In this document: positions 19,278 through 28,050 of the stretch, piece by piece
How positions within the stretch are numbered: position 1 is the stretch's first letter
How the letters are laid out: each line of letters opens with the position of its first letter
DNA from: Mongoliimonas terrestris
GTDB taxonomy: Bacteria; Pseudomonadota; Alphaproteobacteria; Rhizobiales; Pleomorphomonadaceae
Reading direction: 5' to 3'
NCBI RefSeq assembly: GCF_001927285.1
Contig: NZ_MSIG01000003.1
Location: 124,001-188,000, forward strand
DNA: 64,000 nt
Made by a program: the position numbers and the translations under genes
The notes under the pieces: model-generated
Database searches by the model: none
Told to the model about the DNA's origin: nothing
Seen by the model: the letters and a program-made list of their open reading frames with translations, nothing else

Positions 19278-20344
19278 CCACCGCCGTCTCCTTCAAGGCC
19301 GTCGACATCGTCTTCGGGTCCGAGCCGGCCAAGGCCTTCCCGCTGATCGACGCCGGCCGCCCGGTCGCCGACATCAACCGGGAGACCGGCCAGATCGTCG
19401 GCGTCATGAACGCCTCGTTCGACGTCTCCGAGGGCGAGATCGTCGTCCTCATGGGGCTGTCCGGCTCCGGCAAGTCCACCCTCATCCGGGCGGTGAACGG
19501 TCTCAACACGGTCTCGCGCGGCAGCGTGGAGGTCGCCGACGGCGACGGCCGGGTGGACGTCTCCACCTGCGACGCCGCCACGCTCCGCCGTGTGCGCCGC
19601 AGCCGCGTCGCCATGGTGTTCCAGCAGTTCGGCCTCCTGCCCTGGCGCACGGTAGCGGAGAACGTCGCCCTCGGCCTGGAGCTTGCCGGCGTCGACAAGG
19701 CCGTCACCGAGAAGCGCGTGAAGGCCCAGCTCGACCTCGTCCATCTCACCAACTGGGCCGACAAGCAGGTGCGCGAACTTTCCGGGGGCATGCAGCAGCG
19801 CGTCGGCCTCGCCCGCGCCTTCGCGACGGAAGCGCCCATCCTCCTGATGGACGAACCCTTCTCCGCCCTCGACCCCCTGATCCGCGACAAGCTGCAGGAC
19901 GAACTCCTGGAGTTCCAGCGCAACCTGAAGCGCACCATCCTCTTCGTCAGCCACGACCTCGACGAGGCCATGAAGCTCGGCAACCGCATCGTCATCATGG
20001 CGGGCGGCCGGGTCATCCAGGTGGGCACGCCGCAGGAGATCATGCTGAAGCCCGCCACGCCCTACGTGGCCGAGTTCGTCGCCCACATGAACCCCTTGAA
20101 CGTGCTCCGCGCCGCCGACGTGATGCGCCCCGCCGCTGGCCTCATCGCCCCCGCCGACACCCCGCGCCTGCCCGACGACCGCATCTTCGCCGGCCGCCCG
20201 GCGATCGCCCCCGCCACCCTCCCCATCAAGGCCGTCATGGCCGCCCGCCTCACCACCGGCCAGGCCCTTCTGGTGGAAGACGCCGGCACCCTCGTCGGCA
20301 CCATCGACGACGAGGACATCCTGCGCGGGATCCTGAGGAAGTAG
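19274..20344 (+). CDS. choV: Choline ABC transporter ATP-binding protein
   Basis: ATPase of the choline importer, 356 residues. Walker A GLSGSGKST at about 61-69, Q-loop in VFQQFGLLPWRTV, signature LSGGMQQRVGLARA at about 171-184, Walker B ILLMDEPFSALD and the switch His in FVSHDLDEA are all visible. The N-terminal extension of about 40 residues before the ABC core is typical for ProV/OpuAA-type proteins. The C-terminus keeps one CBS-like segment (LLVEDAGTLVGTIDDEDIL) rather than a full tandem pair. A repeat-rich 305-bp gap separates it from betB. Confidence 0.94.
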   Translation: MTTAVSFKAVDIVFGSEPAKAFPLIDAGRPVADINRETGQIVGVMNASFDVSEGEIVVLMGLSGSGKSTLIRAVNGLNTVSRGSVEVADGDGRVDVSTCDAATLRRVRRSRVAMVFQQFGLLPWRTVAENVALGLELAGVDKAVTEKRVKAQLDLVHLTNWADKQVRELSGGMQQRVGLARAFATEAPILLMDEPFSALDPLIRDKLQDELLEFQRNLKRTILFVSHDLDEAMKLGNRIVIMAGGRVIQVGTPQEIMLKPATPYVAEFVAHMNPLNVLRAADVMRPAAGLIAPADTPRLPDDRIFAGRPAIAPATLPIKAVMAARLTTGQALLVEDAGTLVGTIDDEDILRGILRK

Positions 20345-20649
20345 AGGGGACGGTGTCGCTTTCCACCGTCGCGCCCGCAAGTTCTGAGGAGGAGCATCGG
20401 CCGTTGTGCCCGTGACTCCCCCCTCTCCCCAACCCTCCCCCACCAGGGTGGAGGGGGCCCGACAGAGGATCAGGCGCCCCCGTCTCCCCATCCTCGACGC
20501 ACCCCCTCTCCCCTTGAGGGAGAGGGTTGGGGAGAGGGGTGAACCGCCAACGCCCGCCGTCTCCTCTCCCCTTGTGGGAGAGGGGAGAACCTCCACCCCA
20601 CCACCCCGCTCGCACCACCCACACCCATACCCCCCCAAGGACCGCCCGA
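20345..20649. other. choV-betB gap filled by repeat DNA
   Basis: 305 bp with no gene. Most of it is family C repeat sequence (20415-20594). The remainder gives no evident ribosome site beyond AAGGAC before the betB ATG. Confidence 0.65.
20415..20594. repeat. Family C repeat cluster (CTCTCCC / GGGAGAG palindromes)
   Basis: Several nested hairpins built from CCCTCTCCCC and GGGAGAGGG, for example CCCTCTCCCCTTGAGGGAGAGGG at 20503-20526 (given in two overlapping parts: CCCTCTCCCC, TTGAGGGAGAGGG). Its inner block read on the minus strand, GGTTCACCCC then CTCTCCCCAACCCTCTCCC, matches the beginning of the copy inside phnJ (30328-30468), and its right end GGGGAGAACCTCC matches that copy's end. Confidence 0.8.
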
Positions 20650-22113
20650 ATGCGCGCCCAGCCCCCCGCCTCCCACTTCATCGACGGCGCCTACGTGGAC
20701 GATCCCGCCGGCGCCGAGATCGTCTCCCGCTACCCCGCCACCGGCGAGCCGATCGCCCGCCTCACCGCCGCCACGGCCGCAACCGTCGACGCCGCCGTTG
20801 CCGCGGCCACGCGCGCGCAGGCCGCATGGGCGCGTCTGCCCGGGCGCGAGCGGGGCCGGATCCTGCGCCGGGCCGCCGACATCCTCCGCGCGCGCAATCG
20901 CGAACTCTCCGTCCTGGAGACCCTCGACACCGGCAAGGCCCTGCAGGAAACCCTCGTCGCCGACGCCGCCTCGGGCGCCGACTGCCTGGAGTATTTCGGC
21001 GGCCTCGCCGCGTCGGTGGAAGGCACCACGGTCGACCTCGGAACGGCCTTCGTCTACACGCGGCGTGAGCCGCTCGGCGTCGTCGCCGCCATCGGGGCGT
21101 GGAACTACCCGATCCAGATCGCCTGCTGGAAGGCCGCCCCGGCGCTCGCAGCCGGCAACGCGGTCATCTTCAAGCCGGCCGAAACGACGCCGCTTTCGGC
21201 GCTGAAGCTTGCCGAGATCCTGAAGGAGGCGGGCCTGCCGGACGGCGTCTACAACGTGGTCCAGGGCTATGGCGACACAGGCCGCCTGCTCGTCCGCCAC
21301 CCGGGCATCGCCAAGGTGTCGCTCACGGGCGAGAGCGATACCGGCCGCAAGGTGATGGCCGACGCCGCCGAGACGCTGAAGCACGTAACGCTGGAGCTCG
21401 GCGGCAAGTCACCGCTGGTCGTCTTCGACGACGCCCATCTGGAGAACGCGGTCTCGGCCGCCATGCTGGCCAACTTCTATTCCACCGGGCAGATCTGCTC
21501 CAACGGCACCCGCGTCTTCGTCCAGAAGGGCCTGAAGGACCGCTTCCTCGACCGCCTCGTCGCCCGCACCAAGGCCATCCGCCTCGGCGACCCGCTCGAC
21601 GAGGAGACCCACCTCGGCCCGCTCGTCAGCCACGTCCACCGGGAGAAGGTCCTCTCCTACCTGGAGATCGGCAAAGCCGAGGGCGCGCGCCTCCTAGTCG
21701 GCGGCGGCGTGCCGAAGCTGCAGGGTTTCGAGGCCGGCGCCTGGGTGGAGCCCACCGTCTTCGCCGACGTGACCGACACCATGCGCATCGCCCGCGAGGA
21801 GATCTTCGGCCCGGTGATGGCCGTCCTCGACTTCGACACCGAGGACGAGGTGATCGCCCGCGCCAACGACACCCCCTTCGGCCTCGCCGCCGGCGTCTTC
21901 ACCGCCGACCTCACCCGCGCCCACCGGGTGATCGCCGCCCTGAAGGCCGGCACCACTTGGATCAACACCTACAACCTCACCCCCGTCGAAATGCCCTTCG
22001 GCGGCATGAAGCAATCCGGCCTCGGCCGCGAAAACGGCCGCGCCGCGCTCGACGCCTACACGCAGGTGAAGAGCGTCTACGTGGCGATGGGGGACGTGGA
22101 AGCGCCGTACTGA
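20650..22113 (+). CDS. betB: Betaine aldehyde dehydrogenase
   Basis: NAD(P)-dependent aldehyde dehydrogenase that converts betaine aldehyde to glycine betaine, the last step of the pathway begun by BetA. 487 residues. The catalytic Cys is Cys283 in [13 protein letters not shown] and the general base Glu249 in [31 protein letters not shown] (read as [13 protein letters not shown]) is the coenzyme-site block typical of BetB. ATG at 20650 starts [13 protein letters not shown], the family N-terminus. It lies in line with choXWV, an arrangement that places uptake and oxidation under the same BetI-controlled region, although the family C repeat in between may make a separate transcript. Confidence 0.94.
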   Translation: MRAQPPASHFIDGAYVDDPAGAEIVSRYPATGEPIARLTAATAATVDAAVAAATRAQAAWARLPGRERGRILRRAADILRARNRELSVLETLDTGKALQETLVADAASGADCLEYFGGLAASVEGTTVDLGTAFVYTRREPLGVVAAIGAWNYPIQIACWKAAPALAAGNAVIFKPAETTPLSALKLAEILKEAGLPDGVYNVVQGYGDTGRLLVRHPGIAKVSLTGESDTGRKVMADAAETLKHVTLELGGKSPLVVFDDAHLENAVSAAMLANFYSTGQICSNGTRVFVQKGLKDRFLDRLVARTKAIRLGDPLDEETHLGPLVSHVHREKVLSYLEIGKAEGARLLVGGGVPKLQGFEAGAWVEPTVFADVTDTMRIAREEIFGPVMAVLDFDTEDEVIARANDTPFGLAAGVFTADLTRAHRVIAALKAGTTWINTYNLTPVEMPFGGMKQSGLGRENGRAALDAYTQVKSVYVAMGDVEAPY

Positions 22114-22223
22114 GGGGAGGGGCGCCTCCAACAATTTCGCGATCCGCTTGGAGCGGACAAGGCCTGTCTTCCGCGACGCCGAAGTCGCTGGACAGGCCTT
22201 CGCTTCTCCGCCCCCGCTTCGAT

Positions 22224-22257
22224 CGTCATGGTCCGCGAAGGCCGGACCGGCCAACCC
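22224..22257. repeat. Family A repeat, single half
   Basis: Isolated half unit CGTCATGGTCCGCGAAGG then CCGGACCGGCCAACCC, in the gap between betB and the convergent oxidoreductase gene. No partner half and no B repeat are nearby, so this is either a decayed pair or a solitary insertion. Confidence 0.65.
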
Positions 22258-22274
22258 TTCGTCGGTCCCGCGTC

Positions 22275-23447
22275 TTACCGCTCCACTGCCGTCCAGGCGC
22301 CGCCGGCGGCGGAGGAGCGGACGGAGGCGTCGATGAAGCGCATGCCTTTGAGGCCGTCCTCGACGGTGGGGTAGATCACCTCCTCGCCTGGGGCGGCGCC
22401 GGTGCGGGCGGCGCGGATGGCGCGGGCGGCTTCCTGGTAGATGTTGGCGAAGCCTTCCAGATAGCCTTCCGGGTGACCGAAGGGCGTGCGGGTGACGCGG
22501 GCGGCGGCCGGGCCGGCGCCGGCGCCGCCGCGGGTGATGAGGCGCTTCTCCGCGCCGAGCGGCGTGTACCAGAGCTGGTTCGGGTCTTCCTGGCGCCACT
22601 CAAGCCCGCCCTTGTCGCCGTAGACCCGCAGACTGAGGGCGTTCTCGTTGCCGACGGCCACCTGGCTCGCCCACAGCATGCCGCGGGCACCATCGGACCA
22701 GCGGGTGAGGATGGCCACGTTGTCGTCGAGCCGGCGGCCCTCCACGAAGGTGGTGAGGTCGGCGGCGACGGCTTCCAGCTCCAGGCCGGTGACGAAGGCG
22801 GCGAGGTTGTAGGCGTGGGTGCCGATGTCGCCGATGCAGCCGCCGGCGCCGGACTTCGCCGGGTCCACCCGCCAGGCAGCCTGCTTGGAGCCCTCGTCCT
22901 CCACCTTGGTGGCGAGCCAGCCTTGGGCGTATTCCGCCTGGATCACGCGCACGCGGCCGATCAGGCCCTCGGCCACCATGGCGCGGGCCTGCCGCACCAT
23001 CGGATAGCCGGTGTAGTTGTGGGTGAGGATGAAGAGCTTGCCGGACGCCTTCGCCACGTCGACCAGGGCCACCGCGTTGTCCATGGTGGCGGTCAGCGGC
23101 TTGTCGCAGATGACGTGGATGCCGGCCTCCAGGAAGGTCTTGGCGGCCGGGAAGTGCATGTGGTTGGGTGTCACTATGGCGACGGCCTCGATGCCGTCCT
23201 TCAGCCGGCTCTCCACCCGCGCCATGCCCTCGTAAGACGTGTAGGCCCGCTCCGGCGAGAGGCCGAGGTCGAGGGCGGAGAGGCGCGCGCGCTCCGGATC
23301 GGACGACAGCGCGCCGGCGACGAGCTGGAAGTCCCCGTCGAGGCGGGCGGCGATGCGGTGGACGGCGCCGATGAAGGCACCCTGGCCGCCGCCTACCATG
23401 CCGAGGCGGATGGGACCCGTATCGGACGGGCTCTGGTCGGTGCTCAT
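22275..23447 (-). CDS. Gfo/Idh/MocA family oxidoreductase
   Basis: NAD(P)-dependent sugar or polyol dehydrogenase, 390 residues. The nucleotide fold begins at residue 14 (LGMVGGGQGAFIG), the catalytic lysine lies in CDKPLT near residue 97 (EKP-type motif), and the family C-terminal motif GGCIGDIGTHAYNLAAF carries the Asp and His near 190. The ATG at 23447 follows AGGAG by seven bases. It lies 32 bp downstream of the isomerase gene, so the two form an operon. Such pairs act on inositols, keto-sugars or modified disaccharides; the exact substrate is not readable. Confidence 0.9.
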   Translation of the reverse strand: MSTDQSPSDTGPIRLGMVGGGQGAFIGAVHRIAARLDGDFQLVAGALSSDPERARLSALDLGLSPERAYTSYEGMARVESRLKDGIEAVAIVTPNHMHFPAAKTFLEAGIHVICDKPLTATMDNAVALVDVAKASGKLFILTHNYTGYPMVRQARAMVAEGLIGRVRVIQAEYAQGWLATKVEDEGSKQAAWRVDPAKSGAGGCIGDIGTHAYNLAAFVTGLELEAVAADLTTFVEGRRLDDNVAILTRWSDGARGMLWASQVAVGNENALSLRVYGDKGGLEWRQEDPNQLWYTPLGAEKRLITRGGAGAGPAAARVTRTPFGHPEGYLEGFANIYQEAARAIRAARTGAAPGEEVIYPTVEDGLKGMRFIDASVRSSAAGGAWTAVER

Positions 23448-23479
23448 GGGTATGCTCCTTGGCAGGCGGGTCTGGGCGC

Positions 23480-24538
23480 TCAGAGCCCGAGCATGCGACG
23501 GTTGGCGGCCTCGTCCGTGCCGGCGCCGGCGAAGTCGTCGAAGGCGTGCTCGGTGACGCGGATGATGTGGCGCTTGATGAAGTCCGCCCCCTCGCGGGCG
23601 CCGTCCTCCGGGTGCTTCAGGGCGCACTCCCATTCCAGCACCGCCCAGCCCTCGAAGCCGTAGCGGGTGAGCTTGGAGAAGATGGCGCCGAAGTCCACCT
23701 GCCCGTCGCCCGGCGAGCGGAAGCGACCGGCCCGGTCGGCCCAGCTCTGGTAGCCGCCGTAGACGCCGATGCGGCCGGTGGGGTTGAGCTCAGCGTCCTT
23801 CACGTGGAAGGCCTTGATGCGCGCGTGGTAGATGTCGATGTTCGCCACATAGTCGAGCGCCTGCAGCACATAGTGCGACGGGTCGTAGAGCATGTTGGCG
23901 CGCGGGTGGTTGCCGACGCGCTCCAGGAACATCTCGAAGGTGGCGCCGTCGTGGAGGTCCTCGCCCGGGTGGATCTCGTAAGCGACGTCGACGCCGTTCT
24001 CCTCGAAGACGTCGAGGATGGGCCGCCAGCGGGCGGCGAGTTCGTCGAAGGCGGTCTCCACCAGGCCGGCGGGGCGCTGCGGCCAGGGGTAGACATAGGG
24101 CCAGGCGAGCGCGCCGGAGAAGGTGGCATGGGCGTTGAGGCCGAGGTGGCGTGAGGCGACGGCGGCGCGCTTCACCTGGTCCACCGCCCAGGCCTGGCGG
24201 GCGGCCGGGTTGCCGCGCACCTCCGGCGCCGCGAAGCCGTCGAAGGCGGCGTCATAGGCCGGGTGGACGGCGACGAGCTGGCCCTGCAGGTGAGTGGAAA
24301 GCTCCGTGATGACCATGCCGTGGCGGGCGACCACGCCGGCGATCTCGTCGCAATAGGTCTTCGATTCGGACGCCTTCTTGAGGTCGAACAGGCGGGCGTC
24401 CCACGAGGGGATCTGCACGCCCTTGAAGCCGAGACCGGCGGCCCAGCCGCAGATGGCGTCGAGCGAATTGAACGGCGGCTTGTCGCCGGCAAACTGGGCG
24501 AGAAAAATCGCCGGCCCCTTGATGGTCTTCATGGTCAT
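23480..24538 (-). CDS. Sugar phosphate isomerase/epimerase family protein
   Basis: TIM-barrel protein of the AP-endonuclease-2 superfamily (xylose isomerase-like), 352 residues. Metal-site blocks are visible: EIHPGED near residue 192, MLYDPSHYVLQ near 220, FHVKDAE near 244 and VLEWECA near 305. The ATG at 24538 is supported by GGAGGAGG seven bases upstream; a second ATG two codons later would give nearly the same protein. It is the promoter-proximal gene of the operon with the Gfo/Idh enzyme, and a LacI-type operator-like palindrome lies 89 bp upstream of its start. Confidence 0.9.
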   Translation of the reverse strand: MTMKTIKGPAIFLAQFAGDKPPFNSLDAICGWAAGLGFKGVQIPSWDARLFDLKKASESKTYCDEIAGVVARHGMVITELSTHLQGQLVAVHPAYDAAFDGFAAPEVRGNPAARQAWAVDQVKRAAVASRHLGLNAHATFSGALAWPYVYPWPQRPAGLVETAFDELAARWRPILDVFEENGVDVAYEIHPGEDLHDGATFEMFLERVGNHPRANMLYDPSHYVLQALDYVANIDIYHARIKAFHVKDAELNPTGRIGVYGGYQSWADRAGRFRSPGDGQVDFGAIFSKLTRYGFEGWAVLEWECALKHPEDGAREGADFIKRHIIRVTEHAFDDFAGAGTDEAANRRMLGL

Positions 24539-24941
24539 CGCGCCTCCTCCCGGTGGGCGTCCGTCTGGCGGCGCCCTTGACTTGCGGCTCTCGCGCCGAT
24601 GCCCCGGCAGGGGGGTAACGGCTGAAGTAACCGATTACATTGAAGCGAACGATGGCAGATCCGGCCGTTTCAGACAAGCCGCCGCAAGGGGGTCCAATCG
24701 GCCGCGCGCGCGTCGTGCCATCGCTTTCGGGGACCCTTACCGATAGCGGCGGGGAACCCGTGCGGGCGCGAGCCGGTTCACCCGGAAACGCGGATGCGGC
24801 CGCGTTCCGCCGCCACTGTTCAGGGTTTCGGCAACAGTCTGTTCAGGGGCGCCCGGAGGCGTTCGGAGAAGTGCATATGTGGGGCTGACGAGGCCGCCGA
24901 ACCGGCGCCTCCACCCGCGACGACCGAGGATGGGACTTCCG
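24539..24941. other. Divergent control region between isomerase operon and wrbA
   Basis: 403 bp without a supportable gene. The part near 24627 holds a LacI-type palindrome. The wrbA side has CGAGGATGGGACTTCCG before its ATG. No other element could be recognised. Confidence 0.6.
24627..24638. promoter_or_regulatory. Candidate LacI-family operator
   Basis: GTAACC-GATTAC, a 12-bp palindrome with one symmetric mismatch pair and a central CG, the usual shape of LacI/GalR-family operators. It lies in an AT-richer patch (TGAAGTAACCGATTACATTG) upstream of the sugar operon. No LacI-type gene occurs in the window, so its regulator would be encoded elsewhere. Confidence 0.5.
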
Positions 24942-25541
24942 ATGGCCAAGGTTCTGGTACTCTATTATTCGACCTGGGGGCATGTGGAGCAGATGGCGAA
25001 CGCGGTGGCCGAAGGCGCCCGTTCGACCGGCGCCACCGTGGACGTGAAGCGCGTGCCCGAGCTGGCGCCGCCGGACGTCGCCGCCGCCGCCCACTACAAG
25101 ACCGAGCAGGTGGCCCCGATCGCCACCCCGAACGAGCTCGAACACTACGACGCTATCATCATCGGCTCGCCGACCCGCTACGGCAACATGGCCGCCCAGA
25201 TGAAGAATTTCCTCGACCAGACCGGCGCGCTCTGGGCGCAGGGCAAGCTGGTAGGCAAGGTGGGCGCGGCCTTCACCTCCACGGCCACCCAGCACGGCGG
25301 CCAGGAGACCACGCTGACCTCCATGCACACGGTGCTCCTGCACCACGGCATGCTGATCGCCGGCCTTCCCTACGCGTTCGCCGGGCAGATGCGGATGGAC
25401 GAGATCACCGGCGGTTCGCCCTACGGCGCCAGCACGCTCGCCGGCGGCGACGGCTCGCGTCAGCCGAGCGCGAACGAGCTCGACGGCGCCCGCTTCCAGG
25501 GCAAGTTTGTCGCCGACATTGCTGCCAAGCTGTTCGGCTGA
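24942..25541 (+). CDS. wrbA: NAD(P)H:quinone oxidoreductase, type IV (WrbA)
   Basis: Flavodoxin-like FMN enzyme that reduces quinones by two electrons, limiting semiquinone and oxidative stress. 199 residues, the usual length. FMN-binding segments are [12 protein letters not shown] at the N-terminus, [19 protein letters not shown] near 73, and [12 protein letters not shown] near 112. The ATG at 24942 gives the canonical [10 protein letters not shown] start. The last codons and stop (AAKLFG-stop) are the first unit of a 32-bp tandem repeat that runs on after the gene. Confidence 0.95.
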   Translation: MAKVLVLYYSTWGHVEQMANAVAEGARSTGATVDVKRVPELAPPDVAAAAHYKTEQVAPIATPNELEHYDAIIIGSPTRYGNMAAQMKNFLDQTGALWAQGKLVGKVGAAFTSTATQHGGQETTLTSMHTVLLHHGMLIAGLPYAFAGQMRMDEITGGSPYGASTLAGGDGSRQPSANELDGARFQGKFVADIAAKLFG

Positions 25542-25605
25542 CGCCGAACGGGGCTGCCAAGCTGTTCGGCTGACGCCGAACGGGGCTTCCAAGCTGTTCG
25601 GCTGA
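25521..25605. repeat. 32-bp tandem repeat over the wrbA stop codon, about 2.7 copies
   Basis: Units start at 25521, 25553 and 25585. Each begins GCTGCCAAGCTGTTCGGCTG (the third has GCTTCC) and includes a wrbA-like stop. The first two each contain the hairpin GTTCGGC-TGAC-GCCGAAC. The first unit is coding, the others are extra copies of the gene end. Confidence 0.9.
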
Positions 25606-25631
25606 GTCGCCCCCCACCGGCCGGACAAGGC

Positions 25632-25661
25632 GGGCGCGTCCCTCGACCGAGGGGCGCGCCC
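25632..25661. terminator. Bidirectional terminator-type hairpin after wrbA
   Basis: GGGCGCGTCCCTC-GACC-GAGGGGCGCGCCC, a 13-bp stem with one T-G wobble, followed by GTTGCTGTTT. It separates wrbA from the opposing ghrA-like gene. Confidence 0.75.
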
Positions 25662-25682
25662 GTTGCTGTTTCGGGCTTGGTG

Positions 25683-26624
25683 TCAGTAGCCGCGGGTGCG
25701 GTCGACGAGGTTCTGCAAGGGCTCGCCGCGCTCGAATGCCTGGATCTGGCCGAGCACGTAGCGGCAGAGCGCGCGCGGGTCGCTTTCGGCGGCCACGTGC
25801 GGGGTGAGGGTGAGGTTGGGGGCGTGCCAGAGCGGGCTCGTCGCCGGCAGCGGCTCGGTGACGAACACGTCGAGGCTGGCGCCAGCGAGGCGGCCGTCGT
25901 TGAGGGCGGCGACGAGGTCGTCCTCCACCTGCAGGCCGCCGCGGCCGGCGTTGACGATCACCGGGCCGCCGAGCGGGCCGTCCTTGGCGAGCCCGTCGAC
26001 GAGGCGGGCGTCGAGGATGCCGCGGGTGTCGTCGGTAAGGGGCAGGAGCACCACCAGGATGTCGGTGCGGGCGAGGAAGGGAGCCAAGCCCGCCTCGCCG
26101 GAATAGCAGTCGATGCCGGGCTCGGTCTTCGGCGAGCGGCTCCAGGCGGCGAGCGGGAAGCCGAAGGACGCGAGCGCGCGGGCGGCGTCGAGGCCGAGCA
26201 CGCCGAGGCCCATGATGCCGACGCGCACCTCCGCCGCCGACCATTGGCGCAGCGACTTCCAGGTCTTCGCCTGCTGCTGGGCGTCGTAGGCGCGCTGCTG
26301 GCGGTGGTGGAGCAGCACCTGCAGCACCACCCACTCGGTCATGCGGCGGGTGAGGTCCGGGTCGACGATGCGCACCACCGGCAGGTCCGGCAGGGCCGGG
26401 TCGGAGGTCAGATGGTCGACGCCGGCGCCGAGGGAGAAGATCACCTTGAGGTTCGGCAGGCCGGCCAGATAGCCGGGCTCGGGCTTCCAGACGAGGGCGT
26501 AGTCCACCGCCGCCGGATCGGTCATCGCCTCGGGCGCGACCACGTCGCGCGCCGGATCGATGGCATGGAGGCCGTCGATCCACTCGGTCGGGGACCAGCC
26601 CGCGGTCGCCACCACGATCGTCAT
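25683..26624 (-). CDS. ghrA: Glyoxylate/hydroxypyruvate reductase A-like D-2-hydroxyacid dehydrogenase
   Basis: NAD(P)H-dependent reductase of the D-2-hydroxyacid dehydrogenase family, GhrA subgroup, 313 residues. The Rossmann motif GLGVLGLDAARALASFG is near residue 138; the catalytic Arg lies in NAGRGGLQ near 225, the Glu in LDVFVTEPLP near 258 and the His in LTPHVAAES near 278. SLGAGVDH (about 68) is the GhrA-type substrate loop. The ATG at 26624 has AGGAG upstream. It reduces glyoxylate and hydroxypyruvate to glycolate and glycerate. It is monocistronic and convergent with wrbA; phnF lies upstream on the same strand. Confidence 0.85.
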   Translation of the reverse strand: MTIVVATAGWSPTEWIDGLHAIDPARDVVAPEAMTDPAAVDYALVWKPEPGYLAGLPNLKVIFSLGAGVDHLTSDPALPDLPVVRIVDPDLTRRMTEWVVLQVLLHHRQQRAYDAQQQAKTWKSLRQWSAAEVRVGIMGLGVLGLDAARALASFGFPLAAWSRSPKTEPGIDCYSGEAGLAPFLARTDILVVLLPLTDDTRGILDARLVDGLAKDGPLGGPVIVNAGRGGLQVEDDLVAALNDGRLAGASLDVFVTEPLPATSPLWHAPNLTLTPHVAAESDPRALCRYVLGQIQAFERGEPLQNLVDRTRGY

Positions 26625-26747
26625 ACGCCACGCTCCTTGGATGTCTCGACCGCGACCGGTCCTTGACGGGAAGGCGCGACCTTGCCCCATGCGCGGGGTC
26701 GGCTCAAGCCGGTTCGGCCGGATGCATGACCCGGGATCCGGCGATGC

Positions 26748-27551
26748 CTAGGCGGGGTCGGCGGCAGGAGGCGGTTCGGGCTCGGTGGCCAAGTCCGCAC
26801 CCTGCTCCGTGCCTTGATCACCGGCCTGGTCGATCACCAGTTCGATGCGGTCGCCGGCGAAGAGCGTGACGGAGGTCTGCACCGGCAGGCCGGCGGCGTC
26901 CACGTCGATGTTCTCGGTGACGAGCACCGCCGCCCCGGCCGCAAGGCCGAGCCGCTGAGCCTCCGCCGGCTCGGCGACGCGGGCCGAGACGCGGGTGGAC
27001 CGGCGGGTGTAGTCGGTGACGCCGTGGGCGGCCAGCACCTTGGTGAAGGAGCCGGTCTCCGCGTAGACCTCCACGAGACGGGGGAAGCGGTCCGCCGGGA
27101 TCCAGTGATCGGCAAGCGAGATGGGCACGCCGTCGGCGACCGACAGGGTCTCCACCCGGTGGAGCGGCGTGCCGGCCGGCACCTTCAGCCGCTCGGCGAC
27201 CCGCTCGTCGGCGGGCTCCAGCCGGTGGCCGATCATACGGCCGGATGGCTCGCGCGCCTGGGCTGAGACGATCTCGGAGAAGCGGGTGCGGCGGCGGATC
27301 GGGTAGCTTAGGCGGCCGGACTGGACGAAGGTGCCGCGGCCTTGGTCGATGCGCACCACGTTCTCCTCGGCGAGCACCGCCATGGCGCGCCGGAGCGTGT
27401 GCCGGTTGACGCCGAACCGGGCGGCAAGGTCCGCCTCCGGCGGCAGCCGTTCGCCAGGTCCGTGGGTGCCAGCCGCGATCTCGCTGCGGATCAGCTCCGC
27501 GATCTGCCGCCAGAGCGCAATACCCCCGCCGCGCTCCATTCCGTCCGTCAT
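26748..27551 (-). CDS. phnF: Phosphonate metabolism transcriptional regulator PhnF
   Basis: GntR/HutC-family regulator divergent from the C-P lyase genes. 267 residues. A winged helix domain spans about 12-80 (GERLPPEADLAARFGVNRHT and a wing GRGTFV); the UTRA ligand domain covers about 95-240 and carries the PhnF-type stretch YPIRRRTRFSEI just after the wing. The C-terminal ~25 residues (GDQGTEQGADLATEPEPPPA) are an acidic low-complexity tail not seen in typical PhnF. It probably represses phnG onward, with binding at the GTATAGA repeats at 28031-28050. Confidence 0.9.
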   Translation of the reverse strand: MTDGMERGGGIALWRQIAELIRSEIAAGTHGPGERLPPEADLAARFGVNRHTLRRAMAVLAEENVVRIDQGRGTFVQSGRLSYPIRRRTRFSEIVSAQAREPSGRMIGHRLEPADERVAERLKVPAGTPLHRVETLSVADGVPISLADHWIPADRFPRLVEVYAETGSFTKVLAAHGVTDYTRRSTRVSARVAEPAEAQRLGLAAGAAVLVTENIDVDAAGLPVQTSVTLFAGDRIELVIDQAGDQGTEQGADLATEPEPPPAADPA

Positions 27552-27680
27552 CGCGCCGTCGTGTCCCCATGGTTCGATTCGAAAGTGTGGCCGTCACTCT
27601 TGCATAGCAATTTGTCATAATCACCCGCGGGCCGGGCGGTGATGGTGGCGTGGCGATGCGCGGGGTGAGGGGTCGCAAAT

Positions 27681-27712
27681 GCGTGGATGGTCCGGCGGAA
27701 CCGGCCCTGACG
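27681..27712. repeat. Family A repeat half
   Basis: GCGTGGATGGTCCGGCGG then AACCGGCCCTGACG, the right-hand half type. It faces the other half at 27923-27963 with a B repeat between them, as if the B copy had been inserted into, or carried by, an A pair; its orientation here is outward relative to a standard pair. Confidence 0.65.
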
Positions 27713-27773
27713 GCGGGCGGGAGGGTCGGGAGCGGTCGGGATCGTCCTGGATGCGCGCGAGAGCGGGCCTCGC

Positions 27774-27874
27774 CGTCATCCCGGCGAAAGCCGAAATCCA
27801 GCCGACGGCGGGAGAGTTGGACCGTCGCGGCTGGAGCAGATGACGGTTGGGCCCCGGCTTTCGCCGGGGTGACG
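27774..27874. repeat. Family B palindromic repeat, full inverted pair
   Basis: CGTCATCCCGGCGAAAGCCG at the left, continuing AAATCCAGCCGACGG, and GGTTGGGCCCCGGCTTTC ending GCCGGGGTGACG at the right; 101 bp, same layout as the copies at 5.8, 9.6 and 59.7 kb. Confidence 0.87.
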
Positions 27875-27922
27875 ACCTGGATTGAGGTTGGCTGTCCAGA
27901 CTTCGCCGTCGGCGCGCGCCCT

Positions 27923-27963
27923 CGTCATGGTCCGGTTCAGTGTTCAGCCGGACCATCCACCCT
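27923..27963. repeat. Family A repeat half with internal duplication
   Basis: CGTCATGGTCCGG then a duplicated TTCAGTGTTCAG loop and CCGGACCATCCACCC. The longer loop sets it apart from the 12-16-bp spacing of other halves. Confidence 0.65.
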
Positions 27964-28030
27964 TTCTCGGGTGAGTCGGACCCCGTCATTCGGATGTCAC
28001 CGGGACGGGGTATCCAAGGTGTATGTCGAG

Positions 28031-28050
28031 TGGTATAGATGTATAGACCA
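28031..28050. promoter_or_regulatory. Candidate PhnF operator before phnG
   Basis: TGGTATAGATGTATAGACCA: the outer TGG..CCA are symmetric and GTATAGA occurs twice with an 8-bp period. It resembles the TGGTATAGACCA site described for a mycobacterial PhnF. It is 48 bp before the phnG start in an otherwise GC-rich region, with phnF divergent, so repressor binding here is plausible. Confidence 0.6.

Noticed and set aside
25521..25605. CRISPR-like repeat array after wrbA
   Set aside because: Repeats are contiguous with no spacers and derive from the wrbA end; no cas genes are present.
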